Notes under the pieces: generated by a model
Told to the model about the DNA's origin: nothing
What the model saw: only the letters and a program-made list of their open reading frames with translations
Databases searched by the model: none
Shown here: positions 7,813 to 15,277 of the stretch, one piece after another
How the letters are laid out: every line of letters begins with the position of its first letter
Position numbering within the stretch: the first letter of the stretch is position 1
DNA from: Lacinutrix sp. 5H-3-7-4
Lineage (GTDB): Bacteria > Bacteroidota > Bacteroidia > Flavobacteriales > Flavobacteriaceae
Direction: 5' to 3'
NCBI RefSeq assembly: GCF_000211855.2
Contig: NC_015638.1
Location: 2,391,001-2,455,000, forward strand
Length of the DNA: 64,000 nt
Position numbers and translations under genes: made by a program

Positions 7813-9759
7813 ATGAGCACATCTAGTATAATAGATATTCCTAAAAAAGCAGGAGATAAAGATCAATTAGGTATAGATGCCTATAAAAATGGCTTAACTA
7901 ATTTTATAGATTCTGCGCAAACACCTTTAACTATTGCTATTCAGGGAGAATGGGGATCTGGTAAAACATCCCTTATGAATGCTATTAGACATGATTTGTG
8001 CGAGAGTAACAGTAAGTTTCATGGCATTTGGATTAACACTTGGGAATACTCACTGCTTACAGATGAGTACACCACTATGACCAATATTATTCAAGGTATA
8101 ATAGCTTCAGTAATAAGTGAATTGTCTAAAGATAAAAATCAAAATTTAGAAGCTCTTAAAAGCAAAGCTGTTAACTTTTTTAAAGCTGCAACACGTGGTG
8201 CAACAAAATTTGGAGCCAACGCATTAACAGCAGGTGTAGCGGGCGATGCAACAGATGCTTTTTTTGAATCTACAGAAAAACAATCTTCTTTACACGATTT
8301 ACATGCAGAATTACAGGAGCAAATTAATATTAGTGTAGAAAAAAGCAATGGGATTAAGGGTTTCTTGTTTTTTATTGACGATTTAGATCGTATAAATCCG
8401 CCAGTAGCAGTTCAAATACTAGAGTTGCTAAAAAATATCTTTGATTTAGAAAATTGTATTTTTTTACTAGCAATAGATTACGAAGTAGTAGTAAAAGGAT
8501 TAGAGCCAAAATTTGGTAAAAAAACAACCGAAAATGAACGTGAGTTCCGTTCATTTTTCGAGAAAATTATTCAATTACCTTTTACTATGCCAATTGGGCA
8601 ATATCGGGTTAACGACTTAATAATAGATAATCTAACAAAGTTACAATACTTTAATACTGGTGAATTAACACCCGAAATATCAGATGTTATTGTAGATATA
8701 AGTAATCTTACAGTTGGTTCTAATCCAAGAGCTATTAAGCGCTTGTTAAACAGTTTGTCTTTAGTAAGAAGTATTATGCTTGCAGTAGAGAACGAAAGTA
8801 AACCTACAGCTTTTGAACAGCTTATAAATATTGGTGTGTTTAGTATTCAAATAGCCTATCCATTACTATTTAGAGTTTTAGAACGCTATCCAGATTTTAC
8901 CGCTTGGAATGATGAGGTTATAGAAACCTTTAAACTAAAAGCTATAGATGCAGACTTAAAAGACAAATTGTCTAAAAACGAATATTTTGATGAAGAATGG
9001 GAGCAAGTATTGTATCAATTATGCCAACGAGAGAACTTTTTAAGTAATCGTGCTATGCAAATTTCTAGGTTGTTTAATACTTTGAAAATAAGAATAGAAT
9101 GTAATGCAAGCAATGAGACTAATGATTCACAGGATGTAACGTTATTAGACGTGATGACAAATGCTATACAAATAGCATCTGTAACAAGTTATGATACTAA
9201 TAGTGAAGAGCAAAAAGTTAAAGAAATACATAAGTCAGGCTTTTTAAAAGGTTTAAGAGATCGCATATATTTAAAATTAATAAATCAAGCTAAGGCTAAG
9301 AATATTGAAATTCTTTATGAGCAAAAGGCTGTGAGATCTAATCTTACTTTTTTAATTAAAAAGGGAGTACATAAATACCGGTTTGATATAAGTATTGGTA
9401 GCGGATCAAAGGAATACACTTTATTAGCACGTTATGAATGCTGGTATTATGTTAAAGCAATACACAATGACTTTAATCGTAATTTAGAAGAGCCTGATGC
9501 AAAAGCTATAAAAGCTAAAGATAGGTTTGACCAAATGATTATAAAAATGGAACACTTGTCAAATAAGCTACCAGATAATTATAAAATAAATCATAGAGTG
9601 CTAACTAACGACAAGCATAATACAGTCGCAGCTGCAATAGCTGTAACTACTCCAAATGCTTGGGCTTTTATTAAAGATGAAGATAGTCTTCAAATGTTTC
9701 TAGATAATTTAATTAATCTTTTAGAAGTTGTGGAGGATATTAAAATTGTTGGTATCTAA
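7813..9759 (+). CDS. KAP family P-loop NTPase
   Basis: This 648-aa STAND-like NTPase has Walker A GEWGSGKTS at residues 45-53, the KAP-typical WINTWEYS shortly after, and Walker B FFIDDLDRI with D189, D190 and D192. The segment after it (PPVAVQILELLKNIFDLEN, then FLLAIDYEVV) is diagnostic of the KAP family. A short apolar stretch near residues 130-150 (small residues, AATRGATKFGANALTAGVAG) may be the family's membrane-associated insertion, although it is weak. KAP NTPases occur in phage-exclusion and defence loci (for example PifA-related). The gene follows the three-repeat protein by 2 bp and the Zorya-like trio by 400 bp. It may be part of that system or a separate one. Confidence 0.88.
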   Translation: MSTSSIIDIPKKAGDKDQLGIDAYKNGLTNFIDSAQTPLTIAIQGEWGSGKTSLMNAIRHDLCESNSKFHGIWINTWEYSLLTDEYTTMTNIIQGIIASVISELSKDKNQNLEALKSKAVNFFKAATRGATKFGANALTAGVAGDATDAFFESTEKQSSLHDLHAELQEQINISVEKSNGIKGFLFFIDDLDRINPPVAVQILELLKNIFDLENCIFLLAIDYEVVVKGLEPKFGKKTTENEREFRSFFEKIIQLPFTMPIGQYRVNDLIIDNLTKLQYFNTGELTPEISDVIVDISNLTVGSNPRAIKRLLNSLSLVRSIMLAVENESKPTAFEQLINIGVFSIQIAYPLLFRVLERYPDFTAWNDEVIETFKLKAIDADLKDKLSKNEYFDEEWEQVLYQLCQRENFLSNRAMQISRLFNTLKIRIECNASNETNDSQDVTLLDVMTNAIQIASVTSYDTNSEEQKVKEIHKSGFLKGLRDRIYLKLINQAKAKNIEILYEQKAVRSNLTFLIKKGVHKYRFDISIGSGSKEYTLLARYECWYYVKAIHNDFNRNLEEPDAKAIKAKDRFDQMIIKMEHLSNKLPDNYKINHRVLTNDKHNTVAAAIAVTTPNAWAFIKDEDSLQMFLDNLINLLEVVEDIKIVGI

Positions 9760-9775
9760 GTTAATTATAATCACT

Positions 9776-9795
9776 TTTAAAATTTAAAATTAGCT
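9776..9795 (+). repeat. Left copy of a 20-bp direct repeat
   Basis: TTTAAAATTTAAAATTAGCT is identical to 13091-13110 in the same orientation. The right copy is the 3' end of the response-regulator gene (codons A-N-F-K-F-stop on the minus strand). The pair brackets five genes. AT-richness makes chance possible. Confidence 0.6.
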
Positions 9796-10059
9796 ATGAA
9801 AAATGACGAAGTAATATTGATGGGTTATGTTATTCAAGATTATTTAATAAATGAAAATTTGCAAGATGTGAAACCTAAAAATTTAATGTCTTTACTTATT
9901 GAAAAAGGTTTTTTTAATAAAGATCACAGAGATGGTTTGCCTCTACGAAATGTGTTAAGAGAACTCTATGATAAAAACCTACTTTATTTAATACCACAAG
10001 TAAGCTTTGAGCAAAAATCAAAAAATAGATTTTGGTATTTTAATCCATTACAACTGTAA
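9796..10059 (+). CDS. Small winged-helix-like protein of unknown function
   Basis: This 87-aa protein is predicted mostly helical with a C-terminal aromatic strand pair (KNRFWYFNPLQL). The arrangement helix-helix-RNVLRELYDKNLLYLIP-strand resembles a winged helix, but no DNA-binding motif is certain. It starts immediately after the left 20-bp repeat and 36 bp after the KAP gene. It could belong to either the KAP module or the downstream nuclease cassette. No known family recognised. Confidence 0.55.
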   Translation: MKNDEVILMGYVIQDYLINENLQDVKPKNLMSLLIEKGFFNKDHRDGLPLRNVLRELYDKNLLYLIPQVSFEQKSKNRFWYFNPLQL

Positions 10060-10186
10060 CATTTTTTTTTAAATGTATTTATGAGTTAAAACTGTTTGTG
10101 CAGTTAATTAATTCATGTTTTTTACAACAGCGACATGTTTTGTCATAGTTATCACATAATATTTGTATTCATTAAAAAATAAAACA

Positions 10187-10477
10187 ATGGATAACGTATT
10201 AAAAGAATTTACAGACTATTTAGAAGTATATGAAAATATGACTTTTAATGAAGCTGAATCAAGTACAAACAACCTTAAACAATTTGTAGCGAATTGTTTA
10301 AAGACAGTAAATATTAATATTTTACAATTAAAGACACATCAAGAGTTAAAACTAACGATGAGAGCATATCAATTTATAAACAGAAATAAAAATAAACAAG
10401 AACGACTTGCTTTTCATGAGGTAAGTGAGCAATTTAATCAGTATTTGTTACACAAAACGGTTATGGAATGGCTTTAA
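10187..10477 (+). CDS. Hypothetical small helical protein
   Basis: This 96-aa protein is read from the ATG at 10187; a TTG at 10163 in frame would add eight residues but is less likely. It is almost entirely helical (FTDYLEVYENMTFNEAESST, then LTMRAYQFINRNKNKQERLA) with no membrane segment or cysteines. No family recognised. The gap on the left (10060-10186) contains a short imperfect inverted repeat, GACATGTTTTGTC, and no clear promoter. It stands alone between the wHTH-like gene and the nuclease gene. Confidence 0.5.
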   Translation: MDNVLKEFTDYLEVYENMTFNEAESSTNNLKQFVANCLKTVNINILQLKTHQELKLTMRAYQFINRNKNKQERLAFHEVSEQFNQYLLHKTVMEWL

Positions 10478-10550
10478 TTAGTTCTCATGAATAAGTTTTA
10501 CGAGTAGATTAACTCAATTAAAATAATTTTTTTAAAAAACAGACAAATAA

Positions 10551-11510
10551 ATGAACATATTTAAAATTCTTGCAAACGGCCACGGCTCAATTAATGAAAA
10601 TAACATATCTGCCTTTTTAGGTTACTTGTTAGATCCTAAGGCAGATCATTCTTTAGGTTATACTTTTTTAGAGAAATTTTTAGAACCTGTAATTTCAAAA
10701 GATGAAAACTTTAATATCTATAAGTATGATTATAAAGTGTTTTTTGAACAAGGAAAAGAGCAAAGAGTGGATATAGTAATTGTATGTTATACAGATGAAA
10801 ACTATAGTGGTAAAAATTCGCAAATGATAAATTTTTTAACGGCAAAAAAATCTATCCATAAAGTATTTTTAATCGAAAATAAAATCACGCTTACCTCGAG
10901 AACTGTAGATCAGCTAGAAAAACAAATTAAATCAACAACATCTGAATTATCAAAACTCAAGGATTTTGAAATAGATAATGTTGATATTTATTCTATATAT
11001 ACTACACCAGAAGATGATAAATTTGATTTAGAGTTTAAAAATTTGACTACTAATAACAATAAAACTCATATATACTGGGATAATAAAGATGACGAAAAAT
11101 CGAATACTACAATTAGAAGTATTTTAGAAAGATTGCTTAAAGATGAAAATAACGCGAAAATAGAAACAATCAATACATACACTAAAGATACAATCAAATC
11201 ATTTATTCAATTTATCGACAATGGATTTAAATCAGAAATTGCCGAGGAAGAAGTAATGAAAGAAAATTTAACTATCCCTGTTGAGTTAGTGCCTTCAAAT
11301 GCAGATGATTTTAAGACAGCATTTTTAAAAAAAGGAGTAGCTACGGAGCGTTACCATTATGATGATGGTAGAATAGAAGAAAAATTATGGAAGGTTACTA
11401 AATTTAATGAAGATTCTAATTTGATGAGAAATATTTACAGTAAAAATATTAGTAGAAAAGGAAAATGGATTGATTTAGGTATTACAAAGCTTGAAATTGT
11501 AGTGTATTAA
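10551..11510 (+). CDS. PD-(D/E)xK nuclease superfamily protein
   Basis: This 319-aa protein opens with NIFKILANGHGSINENNISAF, typical of PD-(D/E)xK proteins in defence loci, where the N-terminal helix supplies an acidic residue. The catalytic core is QRVDIVIV (Asp) followed, after a long loop, by VFLIENKIT (Glu-x-Lys). The C-terminal third (about 235-319) is a separate alpha/beta region of unknown role. Its stop is 16 bp before the ATG of the next gene, so the two are likely an operon and a functional pair. DNA is the expected substrate, but the target is unknown. Confidence 0.82.
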   Translation: MNIFKILANGHGSINENNISAFLGYLLDPKADHSLGYTFLEKFLEPVISKDENFNIYKYDYKVFFEQGKEQRVDIVIVCYTDENYSGKNSQMINFLTAKKSIHKVFLIENKITLTSRTVDQLEKQIKSTTSELSKLKDFEIDNVDIYSIYTTPEDDKFDLEFKNLTTNNNKTHIYWDNKDDEKSNTTIRSILERLLKDENNAKIETINTYTKDTIKSFIQFIDNGFKSEIAEEEVMKENLTIPVELVPSNADDFKTAFLKKGVATERYHYDDGRIEEKLWKVTKFNEDSNLMRNIYSKNISRKGKWIDLGITKLEIVVY

Positions 11511-11526
11511 TTTATTGCTGTGTTCT

Positions 11527-12132
11527 ATGTATTACCAACTAGAAACCAAATACTGGAGAAGACAAGTACCCTATATTCACGATGAATCTCATAATGAAAC
11601 ACCTGCTAAAGCCGATTTGGTAGAAACAAAAAAAGAGTTTCGTCATGAGTCACCAATTGAAGCGAGAAAAGAAGCGTTCCAGCACTTTTCAAGTATATTA
11701 GATGTTTTGTATAGTGGTTTGGGGATTCCTCAAACCACAGACAAACAAGCAAGAGTAGATTTACAAAAGTATTTAGATTCTGGAAATGGTATAGAATATC
11801 TTAGTAAATACCCAGATAAAAAACATAAAATAAATAGTATCGATATGCATAATGGTTTTGTGATTTATATGGTTGTTAATGAAGTTAAAACACCTATTCA
11901 TGGAATAAGATATCTAGATTATGTAGATCGTTTAGATTATGATCTTTTAGAAGATTTACAAGGATTAATTTTAGAGTATAATTATTACTTAGAAAATAAT
12001 CATTCAGCAACAGGTTATAAAATGAATGTGGATTTTACCACTATTGGCGGAGTTAAAGAAACATTTATTAAGACACCTGTAAACTGGAATGAATTAGTTA
12101 ATGATTATGCTGGCTTAGAGTTAATTTCTTAA
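11527..12132 (+). CDS. Unknown protein, partner of the PD-(D/E)xK nuclease
   Basis: The likely start is the ATG at 11527 (201 aa); a TTG at 11515 is also in frame. I recognise no family. The N-terminal 50 residues are charged (RRQVPYIHDESHNE, KADLVETKKEFRHE), followed by a helix EARKEAFQHFSSILDVLY and an alternating alpha/beta C-terminal half ending NELVNDYAGLELIS. It could be an immunity-like, adaptor or modification subunit. It sits between the nuclease (16 bp upstream) and the WYL regulator (9 bp downstream), so all three probably form one transcript. Confidence 0.55.
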   Translation: MYYQLETKYWRRQVPYIHDESHNETPAKADLVETKKEFRHESPIEARKEAFQHFSSILDVLYSGLGIPQTTDKQARVDLQKYLDSGNGIEYLSKYPDKKHKINSIDMHNGFVIYMVVNEVKTPIHGIRYLDYVDRLDYDLLEDLQGLILEYNYYLENNHSATGYKMNVDFTTIGGVKETFIKTPVNWNELVNDYAGLELIS

Positions 12133-12141
12133 ATATTACAA

Positions 12142-13041
12142 ATGTCTGTACAGGGTAAAATAAAACGTTATTCTTTAATCATTGAAAAGATTAAAAATGG
12201 TAAAAACACTTCTTTTGAAGCTATAAAAAGTTTTTTGTTTGATAATGGATTTGAGCATACTAAACGGACTATCCAACGTGATTTTGATAATTTAAGAAAT
12301 GAATTTGGTGTTGAAATTCTTTACAACAGTTCTAAAAACAATTATTTTATAGATTATGAAAATAGCCCAAATTTTGAAAGCTTTATTCGCTTTTTAGAAT
12401 TGGTAAACACAGCAGATTTACTTAAAGAAAGTTTTAAAAGTAAAAGTAAATCTTTAGAGCATATTGTTTTCGATAATAGCGAAGGCCTTCAAGGAATACA
12501 ATATTTAGAGTTGTTTTTAACAGCAATAAAACAACACAGAGAAATTAGTTTTACACATTATAATTTTCAGAAAAATACAACTACTAAACGATTATTAAAA
12601 CCATACTTATTAAAAGAATATGCTAATCGTTGGTATATTGTTGGAGAACAAGAAGGAATAAAGGAATTTAGGAATTTTGGAATTGATAGAGTGTCTAATG
12701 TACAATTAACAGAAAATACGTTTGTTCCAAATACAGAAGTAGATATTAATTATTTGTATAATGATGTTATTGGTATGGTCTATTCTGAAGATACTAAACA
12801 GAGAGTTGTTTTATCTTTTACGCCAGAACAAGGACAGTATATAAAAACATTACCATTACATCATTCTCAACAAATAATTATAGACTCAGATGTTGAGTTA
12901 CAAATTTCATTAGATGTAATTCCAAATCGATCACTCGTGGAAAGAATTTTAATGTATGGCAATTCGGTCAAAGTAATCGAGCCAAATACTTTAGTTGATA
13001 AAGTAAAAGAAATCTTGGAACTTGCACTTTCAAAATATTAA
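12142..13041 (+). CDS. HTH/WYL-domain transcriptional regulator
   Basis: This 299-aa protein has an N-terminal winged helix-turn-helix of the DeoR type (residues ~5-60, TKRTIQRDFDNLRNEFG) and a WYL domain (~140-215) in which the name-giving triad reads WYI in ANRWYIVGEQ, followed by a C-terminal WCX-like extension. WYL proteins sense ligands, often nucleic acids, and control defence operons (for example BrxR/CapW) by repression. As last gene of the nuclease cassette it most likely represses that cassette and releases it upon infection. Operators were not identified. Confidence 0.85.
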   Translation: MSVQGKIKRYSLIIEKIKNGKNTSFEAIKSFLFDNGFEHTKRTIQRDFDNLRNEFGVEILYNSSKNNYFIDYENSPNFESFIRFLELVNTADLLKESFKSKSKSLEHIVFDNSEGLQGIQYLELFLTAIKQHREISFTHYNFQKNTTTKRLLKPYLLKEYANRWYIVGEQEGIKEFRNFGIDRVSNVQLTENTFVPNTEVDINYLYNDVIGMVYSEDTKQRVVLSFTPEQGQYIKTLPLHHSQQIIIDSDVELQISLDVIPNRSLVERILMYGNSVKVIEPNTLVDKVKEILELALSKY

Positions 13042-13090
13042 ATAAAAATATAATCTACGTAGATATATAGTTTTATTATTATAGATAGCA

Positions 13091-13110
13091 TTTAAAATTT
13101 AAAATTAGCT
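13091..13110 (+). repeat. Right copy of the 20-bp direct repeat
   Basis: Identical to 9776-9795. It overlaps the last codons and stop of the minus-strand response-regulator gene. Together the copies bracket positions 9796-13090, as expected if a cassette inserted at the 3' end of that gene. Confidence 0.6.
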
Positions 13111-13847
13111 CTTAACCTAGCTATAAAACCAGATTTCTCTTTAGAGGTAATTTCAAATGTTTCTTTAGTATCAAATAGAGAAATATTTGTGTTATCTCTT
13201 TCTTTTATATGTTCTAAATTAACTATTGTGTTCTTACTAATTTTTTCAAACTCGAAATTTTTTAATTCTTTAGAGAGGTTTTGAATAGTTTTTCTTACAT
13301 TTTTATATAATAATTCATCATTCCTACCATAGATATTAACACAGTTCTTTCCTACTGGATCTACATTGTTGAAACTTGATGTACTAATATAGTAAACCTG
13401 TTCAGGTTTAAACCTTACATCTCTATTTGCTCCAATATGTAAAGTAATTAAATCTTTATTAGCTAAATTGGATGAGACATTTATTTTACCAATTACCTTA
13501 TGCTTTAAAACGTCTTCAAATTCTTCTAATTCAAAAGGTTTACTTAAATATCCTGAAATATCAAGAGTATTAATAACTAATTTTTCATTATTTGATGTTG
13601 AGGTTAAAAAAATAATTTTTTTATTACCAGCAATTTTTTGTGCTAATTCAATACCATTATAAACAGGCATTTCAAAATCAACAATTAATAAGTCGAAATC
13701 ATCTTCATTAATTTCTTGAAAGGCTGTTTTAGAATTAGAATAGCTTTTTACGTGGTGTAAATCGTACGCTTTTGGTAATTTATCAATATCATTTTTAACG
13801 TTGTTTAAAACATTTTGGTTATCGTCTACAAGTATATAACGTATCAT
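13092..13847 (-). CDS. LytTR-family response regulator
   Basis: This 251-aa protein has a receiver domain (1-120) with D8/D9 acidic pocket, phospho-acceptor D57 (LLIVDFEMP), switch Thr/Ser in FLTSTS and the conserved Lys in YLSKPFE. A LytTR DNA-binding domain follows (~145-250, with VYYISTSSFNN and FEKISKNTIVNLEHI). LytTR proteins bind pairs of ~9-bp direct repeats spaced about two helical turns apart. Phased repeats are found at 14925-14974, upstream of its operon. It directly follows the kinase gene with no gap, so the two form a two-component system. Confidence 0.9.
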   Translation of the reverse strand: MIRYILVDDNQNVLNNVKNDIDKLPKAYDLHHVKSYSNSKTAFQEINEDDFDLLIVDFEMPVYNGIELAQKIAGNKKIIFLTSTSNNEKLVINTLDISGYLSKPFELEEFEDVLKHKVIGKINVSSNLANKDLITLHIGANRDVRFKPEQVYYISTSSFNNVDPVGKNCVNIYGRNDELLYKNVRKTIQNLSKELKNFEFEKISKNTIVNLEHIKERDNTNISLFDTKETFEITSKEKSGFIARLRANFKF

Positions 13848-14897
13848 TTAATTTAAGCTCAAAGTTAATTCTGCTAAGTATTGATTGTTTGGTAAAGTTT
13901 TATGTTCCAATTTACTTTTAGGATAGTAAGCATTAAGTAATTGTTGTAAAGCGTTTAAGCCAAAATTTGATGGTGTATTTATTTTATTTTCATAATCTAA
14001 ACGTTGTTCCGCACTATTTACTAAGCAATAACTTAATTGTTTTGCTTCATTTTCTTTTAAAATGATACTTATAAAAGAATCTTCAGTATTAAGATTACCA
14101 TGTTTTAATGCATTTTCAACAAATGGGAAGAACAATGTAGGTTTTATTTTAATACTATTATTTTGATCTTTATTTAATTTATTATCAAATTGTATTTTTG
14201 TGTTTGGTTTTAAATACTGAATTAAATCTAAAAACATAGTTATGTGTTTTAGTTCTTCTTCTATAGATGTGTTTTCTTTATTTAAAGCAGATACATTATA
14301 ATCTAAAAGCTTAAAAATATTTTTTAATGCCTTAATAGGAGGTACTGTATTCTGTTTTTTTCCAACTTTGTAATTAACGCCTAAAAAAGATTTATAATTA
14401 TTATCTGCTCTTTCAATGTCATCATAAATCTGGCTAATAACATTTTTTATAAAATGTGCTCCAAGTCTTGTATTATTAGCTTCAACATTTTTAAAATTAA
14501 CATAACGTTCGTATGCTTTTTGTTGATGATTAATTTTTTCCTTATGCTCAGCAATTTCTTTTTCTTTATCACTTAAAAAAGAATGGAATTTTTGTTTGTA
14601 GTCTTCTCTTTCTTGCTCTAGTTGAAAAATTTCATTCACTTTCTTAGTTAGTTTTCTTTCCAGAGATTCTGTTTTTTTTCGCTCCAAATAATATTTAGAA
14701 GCGTCAATTTTAGACTTTTCTATATCATTTAATAATGATTTATTTTTTTTTCTAAAAGAGCGTTTTTTATAAACATTATACCAATTTCTAATTACAAGTA
14801 ATAAGAATAAGCTTAATAATATTAAAAAGCCACTTCTAAGTATTTCAATTTGATCATATAACTCCGTTCGAGTATAGAATTCTGAATAGCGATTCAT
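13848..14897 (-). CDS. LytS/YehU-type sensor histidine kinase
   Basis: This 349-aa kinase has one transmembrane helix near residues 23-40, a long coiled coil (about 45-130), and a His_kinase (PF06580-like) dimerisation segment with phospho-acceptor H148 in RLGAHFIKNVISQ. The ATPase domain carries the N-box FFPFVENALKHGN and a G-box NFGLNALQQLLNAYYP. No periplasmic sensor domain is present, so the signal may come from the membrane or the coiled coil. In these kinases the usual motif is NPHFLFN; here NP is replaced by GA. It is transcribed with the downstream response regulator. Confidence 0.88.
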   Translation of the reverse strand: MNRYSEFYTRTELYDQIEILRSGFLILLSLFLLLVIRNWYNVYKKRSFRKKNKSLLNDIEKSKIDASKYYLERKKTESLERKLTKKVNEIFQLEQEREDYKQKFHSFLSDKEKEIAEHKEKINHQQKAYERYVNFKNVEANNTRLGAHFIKNVISQIYDDIERADNNYKSFLGVNYKVGKKQNTVPPIKALKNIFKLLDYNVSALNKENTSIEEELKHITMFLDLIQYLKPNTKIQFDNKLNKDQNNSIKIKPTLFFPFVENALKHGNLNTEDSFISIILKENEAKQLSYCLVNSAEQRLDYENKINTPSNFGLNALQQLLNAYYPKSKLEHKTLPNNQYLAELTLSLN

Positions 14898-14924
14898 CTA
14901 GTTTAAGTAGGTTAGTTAATTTTT

Positions 14925-14974
14925 TATCCCAAAAATTGAGGTCTATATCCCAAATATAGTTGGTCTATCCCAAA
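14925..14974. promoter_or_regulatory. Three phased direct repeats, candidate LytTR operator
   Basis: TATCCCAAA occurs at 14925-14933, 14946-14954 and 14966-14974, with 21 and 20 bp between starts. This lies between the kinase gene (minus) and the small gene/viperin region (plus). Helically phased short direct repeats of this period are what LytTR regulators bind, so this is a candidate site for the neighbouring regulator. Confidence 0.55.
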
Positions 14975-15023
14975 CCTGAAAATTTAAATCTAATGATTAG
15001 TTCATTTGTATTGTTAACAAGGA

Positions 15024-15042
15024 GTTTAGCATGGTGCTAAGC
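15024..15042. repeat. Short inverted repeat (hairpin) upstream of small gene
   Basis: GTTTAGCA-TGG-TGCTAAGC forms an 8-bp stem with one G-T pair and a 3-nt loop. There is no T-run, so it is not an obvious terminator; it may lie in the 5' untranslated region of the small gene at 15073. Confidence 0.35.
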
Positions 15043-15072
15043 TTTAAAAACAAATAATTAATACTATAAATC

Positions 15073-15213
15073 ATGAGTAATTTAAAACAAAAAAATCACA
15101 AAGCTAATCAAGCAAATGCTAACAAAGGTACACCAGGAAGTAACAAGGCTTACAGTAAAGTACATGGTAACAGAGGTAAACAGTTAAACCCAAATCAGAA
15201 TTTTAAAAAGTAA
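15073..15213 (+). CDS. 46-aa basic hydrophilic protein
   Basis: An ATG at 15073 opens a 46-codon frame rich in Asn, Lys and Gly, including NKGTPGSNKAYSKVHGNRGK and QLNPNQNFKK. I recall very similar short proteins as conserved hypotheticals across Flavobacteriaceae, which supports its being real. It has no hydrophobic core and is probably disordered, perhaps nucleic-acid or stress associated. It lies between the phased LytTR-like repeats and the viperin gene, with a hairpin after its stop. Confidence 0.65.
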   Translation: MSNLKQKNHKANQANANKGTPGSNKAYSKVHGNRGKQLNPNQNFKK

Positions 15214-15229
15214 TTATTAAAAAACACCA

Positions 15230-15248
15230 CGCCTTTAGTGTAAAGGCG
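15230..15248 (+). other. GC-containing hairpin between small gene and viperin gene
   Basis: CGCCTTT-AGTGT-AAAGGCG is a perfect 7-bp stem with a 5-nt loop. It lies 17 bp after the 46-aa gene and 30 bp before the viperin start. No T-run follows, so it is either a weak terminator/attenuator or a 5'-UTR stem for the viperin message. Confidence 0.4.
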
Positions 15249-15277
15249 AGGATTAGTTAACCATTAAACTTAAACCA

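Noticed and set aside
13053-13064. Palindrome ATCTACGTAGAT as a terminator between the WYL and response-regulator genes
   Set aside because: It has no loop and no T-run directly after it; more likely a chance palindrome in an intergenic region.
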